From positions 1 through 64,000 of the forward strand of contig NZ_VELE01000007.1 of assembly GCF_007681555.1 (NCBI RefSeq): a DNA stretch of 64,000 bases, written 5' to 3'. Under the pieces are notes generated by a model. It was not told the origin of the DNA. It made no database searches and saw nothing but the letters and a program-made list of their open reading frames with translations. Below, one piece after another: positions 1 to 8,992 of the stretch. How positions within the stretch are numbered: the first letter of the stretch is position 1; the number at the start of each line of letters is the position of its first letter. Made by a program: the position numbers and the translations under genes. The stretch is from Kocuria salsicia (lineage in GTDB: Bacteria > Actinomycetota > Actinomycetes > Actinomycetales > Micrococcaceae).

Positions 1-103
1 CAAAAAATTTGGTATCAACAAACTAGACACACTATTGAGTTGACAAACAACACACCACAACGACCTGGCTTGTTCTCGATAAGCTGTTTTCGCTTGGTTG
101 CGA
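1..103 (-). promoter_or_regulatory. rRNA operon leader with boxA-like antitermination site
   Basis: Read on the minus strand, this AT-richer stretch carries TGTTGTTTGTCAACTCAATA at about 34-53, close to the boxA/leader core (TTGTTTGAGAACTCAATA) found upstream of 16S rRNA in mycobacteria and other Actinobacteria. It lies 50-70 nt downstream of a strong minus-strand promoter and runs to the left edge. The 16S gene itself is not visible; it should begin just beyond position 1. Composition differs sharply from the protein genes around it. The rrn assignment is inferred from motif similarity. Confidence 0.6.
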
Positions 104-109
104 TCCGCA

Positions 110-138
110 AGCTTACCGTTCAGCTTTGCCGTTCGCAA
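110..138 (-). promoter_or_regulatory. Promoter of the putative rRNA operon
   Basis: On the minus strand a -35 box TTGCGA (138-133) and a -10 box TAAGCT (115-110) are separated by exactly 17 nt. TAnnnT with -35 TTGnnn is the usual housekeeping sigma pattern in Actinobacteria. Transcription should start near 103 and run into the boxA-like leader. No reading frame starts downstream in the window, which fits a stable RNA promoter. Confidence 0.6.
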
Positions 139-331
139 CTCCGGGTGAACACCCGGTGAAGCTCTGCAGCACAACCGCCATCCGCTGGCTTGCGGGGACC
201 TACCGTAGCACACGTTTTCGCTGCTGTGCAGCGCGGGTGCTCTGGGTGGATCCCCCGGATCTTGCGGCCCTTCGTCCCGCTCTCGCGGTCGCCGGGGCAA
301 CTCGGAAGACATTACACGCGCCCCGGGGAAA

Positions 332-403
332 CGACAAACCCGCGGAGGCTCAGGGCCGTTCGCGGGTTCGTCGTCTGTTGTCTCCCACTCCAGCGGGAGA
401 CAA
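332..403 (-). terminator. Tandem hairpins after the glg operon
   Basis: Two hairpins lie 10-80 nt downstream of the fusion-gene stop codon. The first pairs TTGTCTCCC (378-386) with GGGAGACAA (395-403) around an 8-nt loop. The second pairs 332-344 with 361-373 (13 bp with one G-T pair). They separate the glg operon from the rRNA promoter. No clear U-run follows, as is common for terminators in high-GC Actinobacteria. Confidence 0.6.
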
Positions 404-412
404 TTGCGGTCG

Positions 413-3400
413 TCATTCCTCTCGAGCCTGGCGGCCGCCCTCGAGCGCGGCGTGGCTGACCGGCTTGAGGAAGAGCACGGCCAAAGGGGGAACGGTGAGC
501 TCTGCCGAGGCCGGGGCACCGTTGAAAGCGCCCTCGTTGGCGGTCACCTTCCCCAGGTTTCCGACGCCCGAACCGCCGAAGACCTCGGCATCCGTGTTCA
601 GCACCTCCTCCCACTCGCCGGCCCAGGGCAGACCGAGGCGGAAGTTCTCGTGGGTGTTCCCGGCGAAGTTCGCCACGCTCACGAGCGGGTTGCCCTGATC
701 GTCCCACCGGGTGAACGAGAGTGTGTTGCGCATGGCGTCGTTCGCGTCGATCCACTCGAACCCCGATGGGTCGTTGTCACGCGAGTAGAGCGCGGGGGTG
801 CTGCGGTAGACCTCGTTCAGGCTCTTCACCAGTTCCTGGACGCCGTGGTGCGGCGGAGTCTCGGAGAGCCACCAGTCCAGACCGTGCTCCTGGGACCACT
901 CGGATTCCTGGGCGTACTCGGTCCCCATGAAGATCAGCTGCTTGCCGGGGTGTGCCCACATGTACGCGAGGTAGGCGCGCACACTGGCCAGCTGCTGCCA
1001 GCGGTCGCCCGGCATCTTGCGCAGCAGCGATCCCTTCCCGTAGACGACCTCGTCGTGCGAGATCGGCAGGATGAAGTTCTCCGAGAACGCATATACCAGT
1101 GAGAAGGTGGCCTTGTTGTGGTGGTAGTGGCGGTTGATCGGATCCTCGGCCATGTACTCGAGGCTGTCGTGCATCCATCCCATGTTCCACTTGATGCCAA
1201 AGCCCAGACCGCCCGCGCTGGTCGGCTTGGTGACACCTGGGAAGGATGTGGACTCCTCCGCAATCATCACGACGCCGGGGTTGCGGCGGTACGCCGTTGC
1301 GTTGGCCTCCTGCAGGAAGCCGATCGCCTCCAGGTTCTCGCGGCCGCCGTACTGGTTGGGCTCCCACTCGCCGTCGTTGCGGGAGTAGTCGAGGTAGAGC
1401 ATGGAGGCCACAGCGTCCACGCGCAGCCCGTCCACGTGAAACTCCTCGAGCCAGTAGTTCGCGTTGGCCACGAGGAAGTTGCGCACTTCGCGACGACCGT
1501 AGTCGAAGATCAGCGTGCCCCAGTCCTTGTGCTCGCCGCGACGGGGGTCCGGGTGCTCGTAGACGGGCTGGCCGTCGAACTTGGCGAGCGCCCACTCGTC
1601 TTTGGGGAAGTGCCCCGGGACCCAGTCCACGAGCACGCCGATGCCCGCCTTGTGCAGCTGGTCCACGAGGTAACGGAACTCGTCCGGGGAGCCGAAGCGC
1701 GAGGACGGCGCGTAGTAACCGGTGACCTGGTAGCCCCAGGACCCGCCGAACGGGTGCTCGGCCACGGGCATGAACTCCACGTGCGTGAACCCCTGCCACG
1801 TGAGGTACTCCACGAGCTCCCGCGCGAGGTCGACGTAGCCGAGTCCCATGCGCCACGAGCCGATGTGCATCTCGTACACGCTCATGGGCGCGTTGTGGGG
1901 GTCCGTACTCGCGCGCCGAGCCATCCACTCGGCGTCCTGGAACTCGTACTCGGAGTCGAAGACCCGCGACGCGGTGGACGGCGGGATCTCGGTGCCGAAT
2001 GCCATGGGGTCCGCCTTGTCGCGCCACGCCCCGTCCACCCCGCAGATGCGGAACTTGTAGGTGTCCCCGGACTTCATGCCGGGCACGAACAGCTCCCACA
2101 CGCCGCTGGAGCCCAGCGAGCGCATCGCCTGCTCGGAGCCGTCCCAGCCGTTGAAGTCGCCGATCACGCGCACAGCCTGGGCGTTGGGCGCCCACACCGC
2201 GAAGCTGACACCCGAGACGTCGCCCAGGGGCGAGGGGTAGTGCTGCACGTGCGCGCCCAGAACCGTCCACAGCGTCTCGTGGCGGCCCTCTCCGATGAGG
2301 TGCAGGTCCAACTCGCCGAGCGTGGGGGCGAAGCGGTACGGGTCGTCGACCTCTTCCTGGTCCTTGCCCGCGTACGTCACGTCCACGCGGTAGTCGGGGA
2401 TCTGGCCCTCGTCGTGCGCCGGGACCACACCGGTGAAGATGCCACCCCACTCGTGCTCGAGAGGGAACGTGCCGTTCGGCGTGCGCACCGAGACCTGCGT
2501 CGCGAAGCGCCGCAGTGTGCGGATGGTCACGGAGCCGTCCGGGTTGGGGTGCGCTCCGAGCACGGAGTGGGGATCGTGGTAACGGCCCTCGGCGACCGCC
2601 GCGAGGACGTCCTGGGCGACAGGCACCGGCCCGCCGGCGGGGCCGGAGGCCGCCGGCGCGGCATCTCCACCGGAGGGACGCGTGGCGTGACGGGCCCCGC
2701 GCGCGGGGCTGGAGGCGTCGGAGTCGGAACGGGCGGTCGTCCCCTCCGTGGCCCGGGGGTCAGCGGACGGTGAGGGCTCTGAGGACGCGGCAGGCTCGGA
2801 GGAGGGTGCGGGGCCGGTGTTCTGGGGGTGCTCGGTGGTCACGAAATCCTCGGTTCTCGACGGCGTTGACTGGCTCTCGTGGGCTTCGTGACTCACGTTA
2901 CGGGAGCGTGCACGTTCAAGCGAGCGCACCACGGCCGCCGCAGGGACCTGCACCCAGTCGGGTCGGTTGCGCTGCTCGTAGACGACCTCGTAGAGGGCCT
3001 TGTCCAGCCACAGCGCCCGGTAGAGCACGGAGTCCGTGTCCAGAACGTCCCCGCGCGTGGTGCCGTAGCCCGCCAGGAACGCGTCGGAGACCGCGCGCGT
3101 CCACTCCTCGGTGTCCTGTTCCGTCTCCTTGGCGGCCATGGCTCCGGCGTAGTCGAAGGAGCGCAGCATTCCCACGACGTCGCGCAGCGCCACGTCCGGG
3201 CGCACCCGCTCCTTGATAGGACGCAGCGGCTCGCCTTCGAAGTCGAGGATGCGGAAGCCCTGGTAGTCGCTGTGCAGCACCTGCCCCAGGTGGTAGTCGC
3301 CGTGGATGCGCTGCAGGGCCGGGATGCTCCGGGTCTCGGAGAGCTCCTCGAGCAGTGCGTCGACCTGCGGCGTGAGGGACTCGAAGCGTTCCCCGCAGGA

Positions 3401-4564
3401 CTCCCAGGCCCAGCGGATGCGCGAGGCAAGGTCCTCCAGGAAACGACGCCGGGCGGCGTCGTCGACCGTGACGGGCTCGAAGGCACCCAGGAGGTCGGCG
3501 TGCACGCGCGCCGTCGTGGCCCCGAGGTCCCACGCGAGGTCCGTGAAGTCGCTGCCCTGCGTGGCGGCGGAGACAGCCATGGCCCACGCGTCCTCGGAGT
3601 GGTCCAGGAACTGCGCGGCCACGGCGAGCTGCCCGGACGTCGTGACCAGGCCCTGGCGCCACTGAGCGTCGAGCCAGCCTGCGGTGGCCGGTACCGCGGT
3701 GGAGCCGTGCGAGGTGAGCTTCACGCCGACCTCGACGTCCGGGTTGCGGCCCTCCCCCACCACGCGGAAGAACTTGACGATCACGGCGTCCCCGCCCAGG
3801 GCGTCCGTCCGGTCCGCGGTCTGCGCGGGACGCAGGATCACGGAGGTGTTGGACTGCTCCGAGGAGATCACGTGCACCTGCTCCGGGGAGGAGATCCGGT
3901 AGTCCGTGTTCAGCGCGCCCGTGTAGCGCCCGTGCAGACCCATGCCGTGGCGCAGCACCCCTCCCTCGGTGAGCTGCGCGTCCATCATCCGCAGCACGCG
4001 GTCCAGGAAACCGGGCTCGCCCACGGCATCGTAGAGGTGCAGCGTGGCGCCGTCGTCCGCGGCCTCCGTACCACTCACACGGTCGGCAGCCTCAGTGCCC
4101 GGCCTTGCGGAACCCGACGACGCGGCGTCGTCCGCCGCCCTGCGAGCCCCACCCTGGGTCCCGTGACGCGAGCCGCGACGTCGCTCCAGCAGCGAACCGG
4201 CCTGCGAGATCGCGCGGCGCAGGAAGGACGCCGAGGCCTCTGCTCCCGCGATCAGCTGCTCGGGCAGCGGGCGGTCCGGACCGCCCACGCAGTAGGAGCC
4301 GATCGCGAACCGCTCCAGCTCCGGAATCTCCCGGATGCTGCCCACCACCGGGACGCTGAGCAGCTCCGTACGCTCGCCCACGGTGACCTGCACCAGGTAG
4401 ATGGTGCGCTGCGTGCCGAGCTCGGACTCCCAGCGGTCGTCCCCGCCGACGTCCGTGCGGCCCACCACGTTCAGCCTCAGCTGGTCCGGGGTGGCCGTGA
4501 ACGGGAACCACCGCTGGAGCGGCAGCCACTCACGCAGCCGGTCGAGAAGTTGCTGATCCGTCAT
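413..4564 (-). CDS. glgB: Maltokinase-GlgB fusion (Pep2/Mak + 1,4-alpha-glucan branching enzyme)
   Basis: One uninterrupted frame of 1383 residues starts at an ATG 62 nt after treS. Residues 1 to about 560 are maltokinase, which makes maltose 1-phosphate from maltose and ATP: an N-terminal cap, then the kinase motif IHGDYHLGQ (about residue 420) and LDFEGEP. The cap carries a low-complexity insert (about 128-175). After an Ala/Ser/Pro/Glu-rich linker (about 565-640) comes a full GlgB: a CBM48-like region, then GH13 motifs with the nucleophile in LRVDAVAS (Asp near 1050), the acid in MIAEEST, and ISHDEVVYG. GlgB adds alpha-1,6 branches to the glucan GlgE builds. Maltokinases are usually about 450 residues and GlgB about 730-750, so this is close to the sum plus linker. 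An in-frame GTG at 2842 could also start GlgB alone. The fusion places the enzyme that makes GlgE's substrate with the one that branches its product. Confidence 0.9.
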   Translation of the reverse strand: MTDQQLLDRLREWLPLQRWFPFTATPDQLRLNVVGRTDVGGDDRWESELGTQRTIYLVQVTVGERTELLSVPVVGSIREIPELERFAIGSYCVGGPDRPLPEQLIAGAEASASFLRRAISQAGSLLERRRGSRHGTQGGARRAADDAASSGSARPGTEAADRVSGTEAADDGATLHLYDAVGEPGFLDRVLRMMDAQLTEGGVLRHGMGLHGRYTGALNTDYRISSPEQVHVISSEQSNTSVILRPAQTADRTDALGGDAVIVKFFRVVGEGRNPDVEVGVKLTSHGSTAVPATAGWLDAQWRQGLVTTSGQLAVAAQFLDHSEDAWAMAVSAATQGSDFTDLAWDLGATTARVHADLLGAFEPVTVDDAARRRFLEDLASRIRWAWESCGERFESLTPQVDALLEELSETRSIPALQRIHGDYHLGQVLHSDYQGFRILDFEGEPLRPIKERVRPDVALRDVVGMLRSFDYAGAMAAKETEQDTEEWTRAVSDAFLAGYGTTRGDVLDTDSVLYRALWLDKALYEVVYEQRNRPDWVQVPAAAVVRSLERARSRNVSHEAHESQSTPSRTEDFVTTEHPQNTGPAPSSEPAASSEPSPSADPRATEGTTARSDSDASSPARGARHATRPSGGDAAPAASGPAGGPVPVAQDVLAAVAEGRYHDPHSVLGAHPNPDGSVTIRTLRRFATQVSVRTPNGTFPLEHEWGGIFTGVVPAHDEGQIPDYRVDVTYAGKDQEEVDDPYRFAPTLGELDLHLIGEGRHETLWTVLGAHVQHYPSPLGDVSGVSFAVWAPNAQAVRVIGDFNGWDGSEQAMRSLGSSGVWELFVPGMKSGDTYKFRICGVDGAWRDKADPMAFGTEIPPSTASRVFDSEYEFQDAEWMARRASTDPHNAPMSVYEMHIGSWRMGLGYVDLARELVEYLTWQGFTHVEFMPVAEHPFGGSWGYQVTGYYAPSSRFGSPDEFRYLVDQLHKAGIGVLVDWVPGHFPKDEWALAKFDGQPVYEHPDPRRGEHKDWGTLIFDYGRREVRNFLVANANYWLEEFHVDGLRVDAVASMLYLDYSRNDGEWEPNQYGGRENLEAIGFLQEANATAYRRNPGVVMIAEESTSFPGVTKPTSAGGLGFGIKWNMGWMHDSLEYMAEDPINRHYHHNKATFSLVYAFSENFILPISHDEVVYGKGSLLRKMPGDRWQQLASVRAYLAYMWAHPGKQLIFMGTEYAQESEWSQEHGLDWWLSETPPHHGVQELVKSLNEVYRSTPALYSRDNDPSGFEWIDANDAMRNTLSFTRWDDQGNPLVSVANFAGNTHENFRLGLPWAGEWEEVLNTDAEVFGGSGVGNLGKVTANEGAFNGAPASAELTVPPLAVLFLKPVSHAALEGGRQAREE
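2840..2851 (-). promoter_or_regulatory. Possible internal ribosome-binding site and GTG start for GlgB alone
   Basis: Inside the fusion gene, GAGGA (2851-2847) stands 4 nt before an in-frame GTG (2842-2840). Starting there would give an 809-residue GlgB with only a short low-complexity lead. No stop codon separates the maltokinase part, so full-length and GlgB-only products could both be made. This is a sequence match only; use of the site is unproven. Confidence 0.4.
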
Positions 4565-4626
4565 GTGGGCTCCCCGCTTTCGTCTGGAACTGTCTGTCGC
4601 GCGCGCACGGGCGGACCCGCGCGGTC

Positions 4627-6396
4627 TCACTCGCTGCGTGCGGGCCTGATGATGGGCATCGCCACGGTCTCCGGATGGCTGCCGTCCGTGGCCGGGGCAG
4701 TGCGCAGCCGCAGCCAGAAGAAGTCCTGCGAACCGAGCGTGATCCGGTAGTCGCCCTCGTCGGAGAACGACCCGAAGGGCTCGCCGCCGAAGAGTTCCCG
4801 GGTGCCACGGCCCGCGTATTCGCCCAGGTGCACCGAGCAGCTCGCGGGCACGTGAGAGAGATTGAAGATGCACAGCAGGGTCTCCCCCACGCCGTCCTCC
4901 GAGTCCTCGGGGTCCAGGCGACGCAGAAATGCGAGCACGGACTCGTGGTCCGTGGCCACATTGACGTACTCGCCCATGCCGAAGGCCGGGTGGGCCTTGC
5001 GCACCATGAGCATTTGACGGATCCAGTGCAGCAGCGAGGACGAGGACGCCAGCTGGGTCTCCACGTTCGTCTGCGCGTAGTTGTAGACCAGCGACTGCAC
5101 CACGGGCAGGTACAGCTTGCCCGGGTCCGCGGTGGAGAACCCCGCGTTGCGGTCCGGGGTCCACTGCATGGGCGTGCGTGAGGCGTCACGGTCGTCGAGC
5201 CAGATGTTGTCCCCCATGCCGATCTCGTCCCCGTAGTACAGGAACGGGGAGCCCGGCAGGGAGAGCAGCAGCGCGTGTGCCAGCTCCAGCTCGGCTCGCG
5301 AGTTGTCGAGCAGCGGCGCCAGACGGCGTCGGATGCCGATGTTCGCCCGCATCCGGGAGTCCGGTGCGTACCAGCCCAGCATGGCCTGGCGCTCCTCGCT
5401 CGTGACCATCTCGAGCGTGAGCTCGTCGTGGTTGCGCAGGAAGGTGCCCCACTGGGTGCCCTTGGGGATCTGCGGTGTGTTCTCCATGGTGGAGATGATC
5501 GGCTCGGCCTTCTGATCACGCAGGGAGTAGTAGATCCGCGGCATGATCGGGAAGTGGAAGCACATGTGGCACTCCGGCGCCTCCTCGGTGCCGAAGTACT
5601 CCACGACCTCGTGGGGCATCTGGTTCGCCTCCGCGACGATCACCCGCCCGGGGTACTCCCGGTCCACCATCTCGCGCAGCCGCACCAGGAAGTCGTGCGT
5701 TCCGGGGAGGTTCTCGCAGTTGGTGCCCTCCTCTTCGATGAGGTACGGAATTGCGTCCGCGCGAAAGCCGTCGATACCCATGTCCAGCCAGAACTTCACC
5801 ACGTCGAAGACCGCCTCGACGACCTTCGGGTTCTCGAAGTTCAGGTCCGGCTGGTGCGAGAAGAAGCGGTGCCAGAGGAACTGCCGGCGCACCGGGTCGA
5901 AGGTCCAGTTCGAGATCTCCGTGTCCACGAAGATGATGCGCGCGTCCTCGTACTTCTCGTCCGTGTCCGACCACACGTAGAAGTCCCCGTAGGGGCCCTC
6001 CGGGTCTTCGCGGGAGGCCTGGAACCACGGGTGCTGGTCCGAGGTGTGGTTCAGCGGCAGGTCCGTGATGACGCGCAGGCCACGGGCGTGGGCCTCCGCG
6101 ACGAGACGCTTGAAGTCGCTGACCGTGCCGAACTCGTCCAGCACGGAGTAGTAGTCGGAGATGTCGTATCCACCGTCGCGCAGCGGGGACTCGTAGAACG
6201 GCGGCAGCCACAGGCAGTCGATGCCGAGCCACTGCAGGTAGTCGAGCTTGTCGATCAGGCCGGTGAAGTCACCGGAGCCGTCGCCGTTGGCGTCGGAGAA
6301 GGCGCGCACGAGGACCTCGTAGAAGACGGCCTTACGGTACCACTCGGGGTCGTGGGCGATCCCGGGAGCGTTGAGGTGGAAAGGAGTGGTGCTCAT
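4627..6396 (-). CDS. treS: Trehalose synthase (maltose alpha-D-glucosyltransferase)
   Basis: This 589-residue GH13 enzyme interconverts trehalose and maltose in the cytoplasm and feeds maltose to the maltokinase encoded next. Conserved motifs include [14 protein letters not shown] near the start, the nucleophile in GFRADAIPY (Asp about 214), the acid/base in VIVAEANQ (about 254) and LRNHDEL (about 323). Length fits the family (about 570-600). It follows glgE by 112 nt and precedes the fusion gene by 62 nt on the same strand, so the three genes probably form one operon. The ATG start has only a distant purine-rich AGAGGG upstream. In mycobacteria TreS forms a complex with maltokinase, so the neighbour order makes functional sense. 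Confidence 0.95.
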   Translation of the reverse strand: MSTTPFHLNAPGIAHDPEWYRKAVFYEVLVRAFSDANGDGSGDFTGLIDKLDYLQWLGIDCLWLPPFYESPLRDGGYDISDYYSVLDEFGTVSDFKRLVAEAHARGLRVITDLPLNHTSDQHPWFQASREDPEGPYGDFYVWSDTDEKYEDARIIFVDTEISNWTFDPVRRQFLWHRFFSHQPDLNFENPKVVEAVFDVVKFWLDMGIDGFRADAIPYLIEEEGTNCENLPGTHDFLVRLREMVDREYPGRVIVAEANQMPHEVVEYFGTEEAPECHMCFHFPIMPRIYYSLRDQKAEPIISTMENTPQIPKGTQWGTFLRNHDELTLEMVTSEERQAMLGWYAPDSRMRANIGIRRRLAPLLDNSRAELELAHALLLSLPGSPFLYYGDEIGMGDNIWLDDRDASRTPMQWTPDRNAGFSTADPGKLYLPVVQSLVYNYAQTNVETQLASSSSLLHWIRQMLMVRKAHPAFGMGEYVNVATDHESVLAFLRRLDPEDSEDGVGETLLCIFNLSHVPASCSVHLGEYAGRGTRELFGGEPFGSFSDEGDYRITLGSQDFFWLRLRTAPATDGSHPETVAMPIIRPARSE

Positions 6397-6508
6397 GGTG
6401 TGCGGGACTGCCCTCTCGCAGAGACAAGTGTGACGAACGTGAAAGGTACGGGACTCGACGGGCCGCCGCCATGACCGCGGAGTGCCGCGGCGCGCGGCGG
6501 CCGGCGGG

Positions 6509-8872
6509 TCACTTGACGTCCCGGCGGATGCTCAGCACGTGTGCGGGCTCCACGTAGGGGTCCAGACGAACGTAGTTGTGACTGCCCCACTTCCAGCTCG
6601 CGCCGGAGATGAGGTCGTCCACCCAGAACGAGCCGTCCTCGTTGAAGTCCTCGTCCCGCAGGTCCAGTGAGTCGAGGTCCAGCCAGACCGTTGCCTCGCG
6701 CGTGGCGTGGGGATCGGTGTTGACGACCACGATGACCGTGTCCCGCACCTCCACGCCCCCGTGCTCGACCGTCTTGGTCTTGCTGTAGGCCACGACGGCG
6801 TCGTCCGAGGTCGCCTGCACGGTGAGGTTCTGCAGGTCCCCCAGCGCAGGGTGGTCTCTGCGGATCTGGTTCAGGCGGGTGACGTACGGCGCGAGGGACT
6901 CGCCGCGTTCCAGGGCACCATCGAAGTCGCGCGGGCGCAGCTGGAACTTCTCGTTGTCGATGTACTCCTCGGCCCCCGGGCGGGCCACATGCTCGAAGAG
7001 CTCGAAGCCTGCGTAGAGGCCCCACAGCGGGGAAGCCGTGGCCGCGAGCACGGCTCGCACCTTGAATGCCGCGGGACCGCCGAACTGGAGGTACTCGGTG
7101 AGGATGTCCGGGGTATTCACGAAGAAGTTGGGGCGGTAGAAGCCCGAGGTCTCGTGGGAGATCTCCTCGAAGTATTCCTCGATTTCCTCCTTGGTGTTGC
7201 GCCAGGTGAAGTACGAGTAGGACTGCTCGAAACCGGCCTTCGCAAGCCCGCGCATCATGGCCGGCCGGGTGAAGGCCTCCGCGAGGAAGACGGTGTCCGG
7301 GTGCTTCTCGCGCACGCGGGCGATCAGCCACTCCCAGAACCACAGGGGCTTGGTGTGGGGGTTGTCCACCCGGAAGATGTCCACCCCGTGGCCAATCCAC
7401 AGCTCCACGATCCGCAGCACCTCGGCCGCGAGGCCCTGGGGGTCGTTGTCAAAGTTCAGGGGGTAGATGTCCTGGTACTTCTTGGGCGGGTTCTCGGCGT
7501 AGGCGATGCTGCCGTCCGCGCGCGTGGTGAACCACTGGGGGTGCTCCTGGACCCACGGGTGGTCCGGGGACGCCTGCAGCGCGAGGTCCAGGGCGACCTC
7601 GAGACCGAGCCCTTGGGCGTGGGCCACGAAGGCGTCGAAGTCCTCGAACGTGCCCAGGTCCGGGTGGATGGCGTCGTGACCGCCCTCCGGGCCGCCGATG
7701 GCCCACGGGGAGCCGGGGTCCTGGGGCCCCGCGGTCAGGGTGTTGTCCGGGCCCTTGCGGTGGTTGCGCCCGATGGGGTGGATCGGAGGCAGGTAGGCGA
7801 CGTCGAAGCCCATGCGGGCGGCACGGTCCAGCGCCGGCGTGGCCGTGCGGAAGTTCCCGGAGGTCCAGGTTCCCGACTCGGGGTCGTACGTCGCGCCCTC
7901 CGAGCGGGGGAAGAACTCGTACCACGCGCCCCGCCCGGCGGCCTCGCGCTCGACCTCGACCGGATAGCGCGCGGACGTGGTCACGAGGTCGCGCAGCGGC
8001 CGGTCCTCGACGTAGCGCAGGATCTGCTCGGAGGTGGCGATCTGCCAACGCTCCTCGGGTGTGCGGGAGGTGTCCGTCATGGCTTCGGACGCGTCCTCGA
8101 ACGCACGGACCTCCTCGGACGAGCGCTCCGACTCCTTCGACGCCGCGTCGAAGAGCAGCGCGGCCTCCTGAAACATCAGCTCCACGTCCTGGCCCACCCC
8201 GAGCTTGATCTCGGCGGCGTGGTGCCACGTGTCGTAGAGGTCGGACCAGCCCTCCACGGCAAAGCTCCAGCGGCCCTCGGACTCCGGACGCACCACGGCC
8301 TCGTAGCGGTCCGTTCCGGTGGCCACGAGCCGCATCCGACGCCGCTGGGTCTCCCGCCCCCGGGGGTCGTAGAGCACCGCGGTCACACCCAGGGAGTCGT
8401 GGCCCTCGCGGAACACGGTGGCACCCACCCGAATGTCCTCGCCGGGGATCGCGGTGGCCGGGAAGCGCCCGCCCTCGATCACTGGGCTGACGTCGGTCAC
8501 GGGGATGCGTCCGTAGACCAGATCCGCGGACGGAAAGTCCATGGGGTCATCCTCGGGGTCCTGCGGCTCGGTGCCCTGGATTTCGGTGCGCCGCGGCTCC
8601 GGGGTGACCCCTGGCTCCGGGACGGTGCGCCCGTTGCCGGTCCCGTGGGACTCGCGCGCGACGACGTGGCTGTCGTCCGCCGCGGTCACGGCACTAGCGT
8701 GAGGGGCGACGTCCGCGCTCGAGACGGACGGAGCGACGTCCGGCACTCCCGTGGCGGGCACCGGCGGGGTCAGGCGCGAGCCGACGTCCGGGTGCGCGTC
8801 ACCCGCGTGGGCGTCCGGTGCGGGATCGTGGGACGGGCGACGACCATGGGGCTGTGAGTTCTGCTGCGACAC
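6509..8872 (-). CDS. glgE: Alpha-1,4-glucan:maltose-1-phosphate maltosyltransferase GlgE
   Basis: GlgE transfers maltose from maltose 1-phosphate to a growing alpha-1,4-glucan. The GH13 core begins near residue 115 and includes the nucleophile in [17 protein letters not shown] (Asp about 501) and the acid in FLAEAFTRP (about 530). The first 110 residues are a Pro/Ala/Asp-rich extension unlike most GlgE proteins (usually 660-700 residues; here 787). The GTG start at 8872 is supported by high third-position GC through the extension and by a -10 box TAACGT exactly 7 nt upstream, which would give a leaderless message. An alternative ATG at 8542, with GAGGA 7 nt before it, would give a 677-residue enzyme. 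It is the first gene of the glgE-treS-mak/glgB operon. Confidence 0.93.
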   Translation of the reverse strand: MSQQNSQPHGRRPSHDPAPDAHAGDAHPDVGSRLTPPVPATGVPDVAPSVSSADVAPHASAVTAADDSHVVARESHGTGNGRTVPEPGVTPEPRRTEIQGTEPQDPEDDPMDFPSADLVYGRIPVTDVSPVIEGGRFPATAIPGEDIRVGATVFREGHDSLGVTAVLYDPRGRETQRRRMRLVATGTDRYEAVVRPESEGRWSFAVEGWSDLYDTWHHAAEIKLGVGQDVELMFQEAALLFDAASKESERSSEEVRAFEDASEAMTDTSRTPEERWQIATSEQILRYVEDRPLRDLVTTSARYPVEVEREAAGRGAWYEFFPRSEGATYDPESGTWTSGNFRTATPALDRAARMGFDVAYLPPIHPIGRNHRKGPDNTLTAGPQDPGSPWAIGGPEGGHDAIHPDLGTFEDFDAFVAHAQGLGLEVALDLALQASPDHPWVQEHPQWFTTRADGSIAYAENPPKKYQDIYPLNFDNDPQGLAAEVLRIVELWIGHGVDIFRVDNPHTKPLWFWEWLIARVREKHPDTVFLAEAFTRPAMMRGLAKAGFEQSYSYFTWRNTKEEIEEYFEEISHETSGFYRPNFFVNTPDILTEYLQFGGPAAFKVRAVLAATASPLWGLYAGFELFEHVARPGAEEYIDNEKFQLRPRDFDGALERGESLAPYVTRLNQIRRDHPALGDLQNLTVQATSDDAVVAYSKTKTVEHGGVEVRDTVIVVVNTDPHATREATVWLDLDSLDLRDEDFNEDGSFWVDDLISGASWKWGSHNYVRLDPYVEPAHVLSIRRDVK

Positions 8873-8992
8873 GTGACCAACGTTACCGACTATCCCCGGG
8901 ATTCTTAAGGCCCCGGGATCCTGGCATGCGGAGGTGTGTCACACGGCGGGGCGTGCGGCACGGGCGGCGTGCCCAGCCGCTAGGCTCGCACT
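8873..8992. promoter_or_regulatory. Divergent promoter region between glgE and glgP
   Basis: Both genes seem to start leaderless. For glgE, TAACGT (minus, 8885-8880) is followed by 7 nt and the GTG at 8872. For glgP, TAGGCT (plus, 8981-8986) is followed by 6 nt and the GTG at 8993. The -35 regions are weak, which may mean an activator is needed. The AT-richer patch at about 8880-8915 lies between them. Synthesis and breakdown of glucan thus fire from a shared 120-nt region. Confidence 0.5.

Noticed and set aside
4565-5164. A longer frame upstream of the maltokinase-GlgB gene
   Set aside because: It runs over treS in another frame and has no homology; the ATG at 4564 fits the maltokinase N-terminus.
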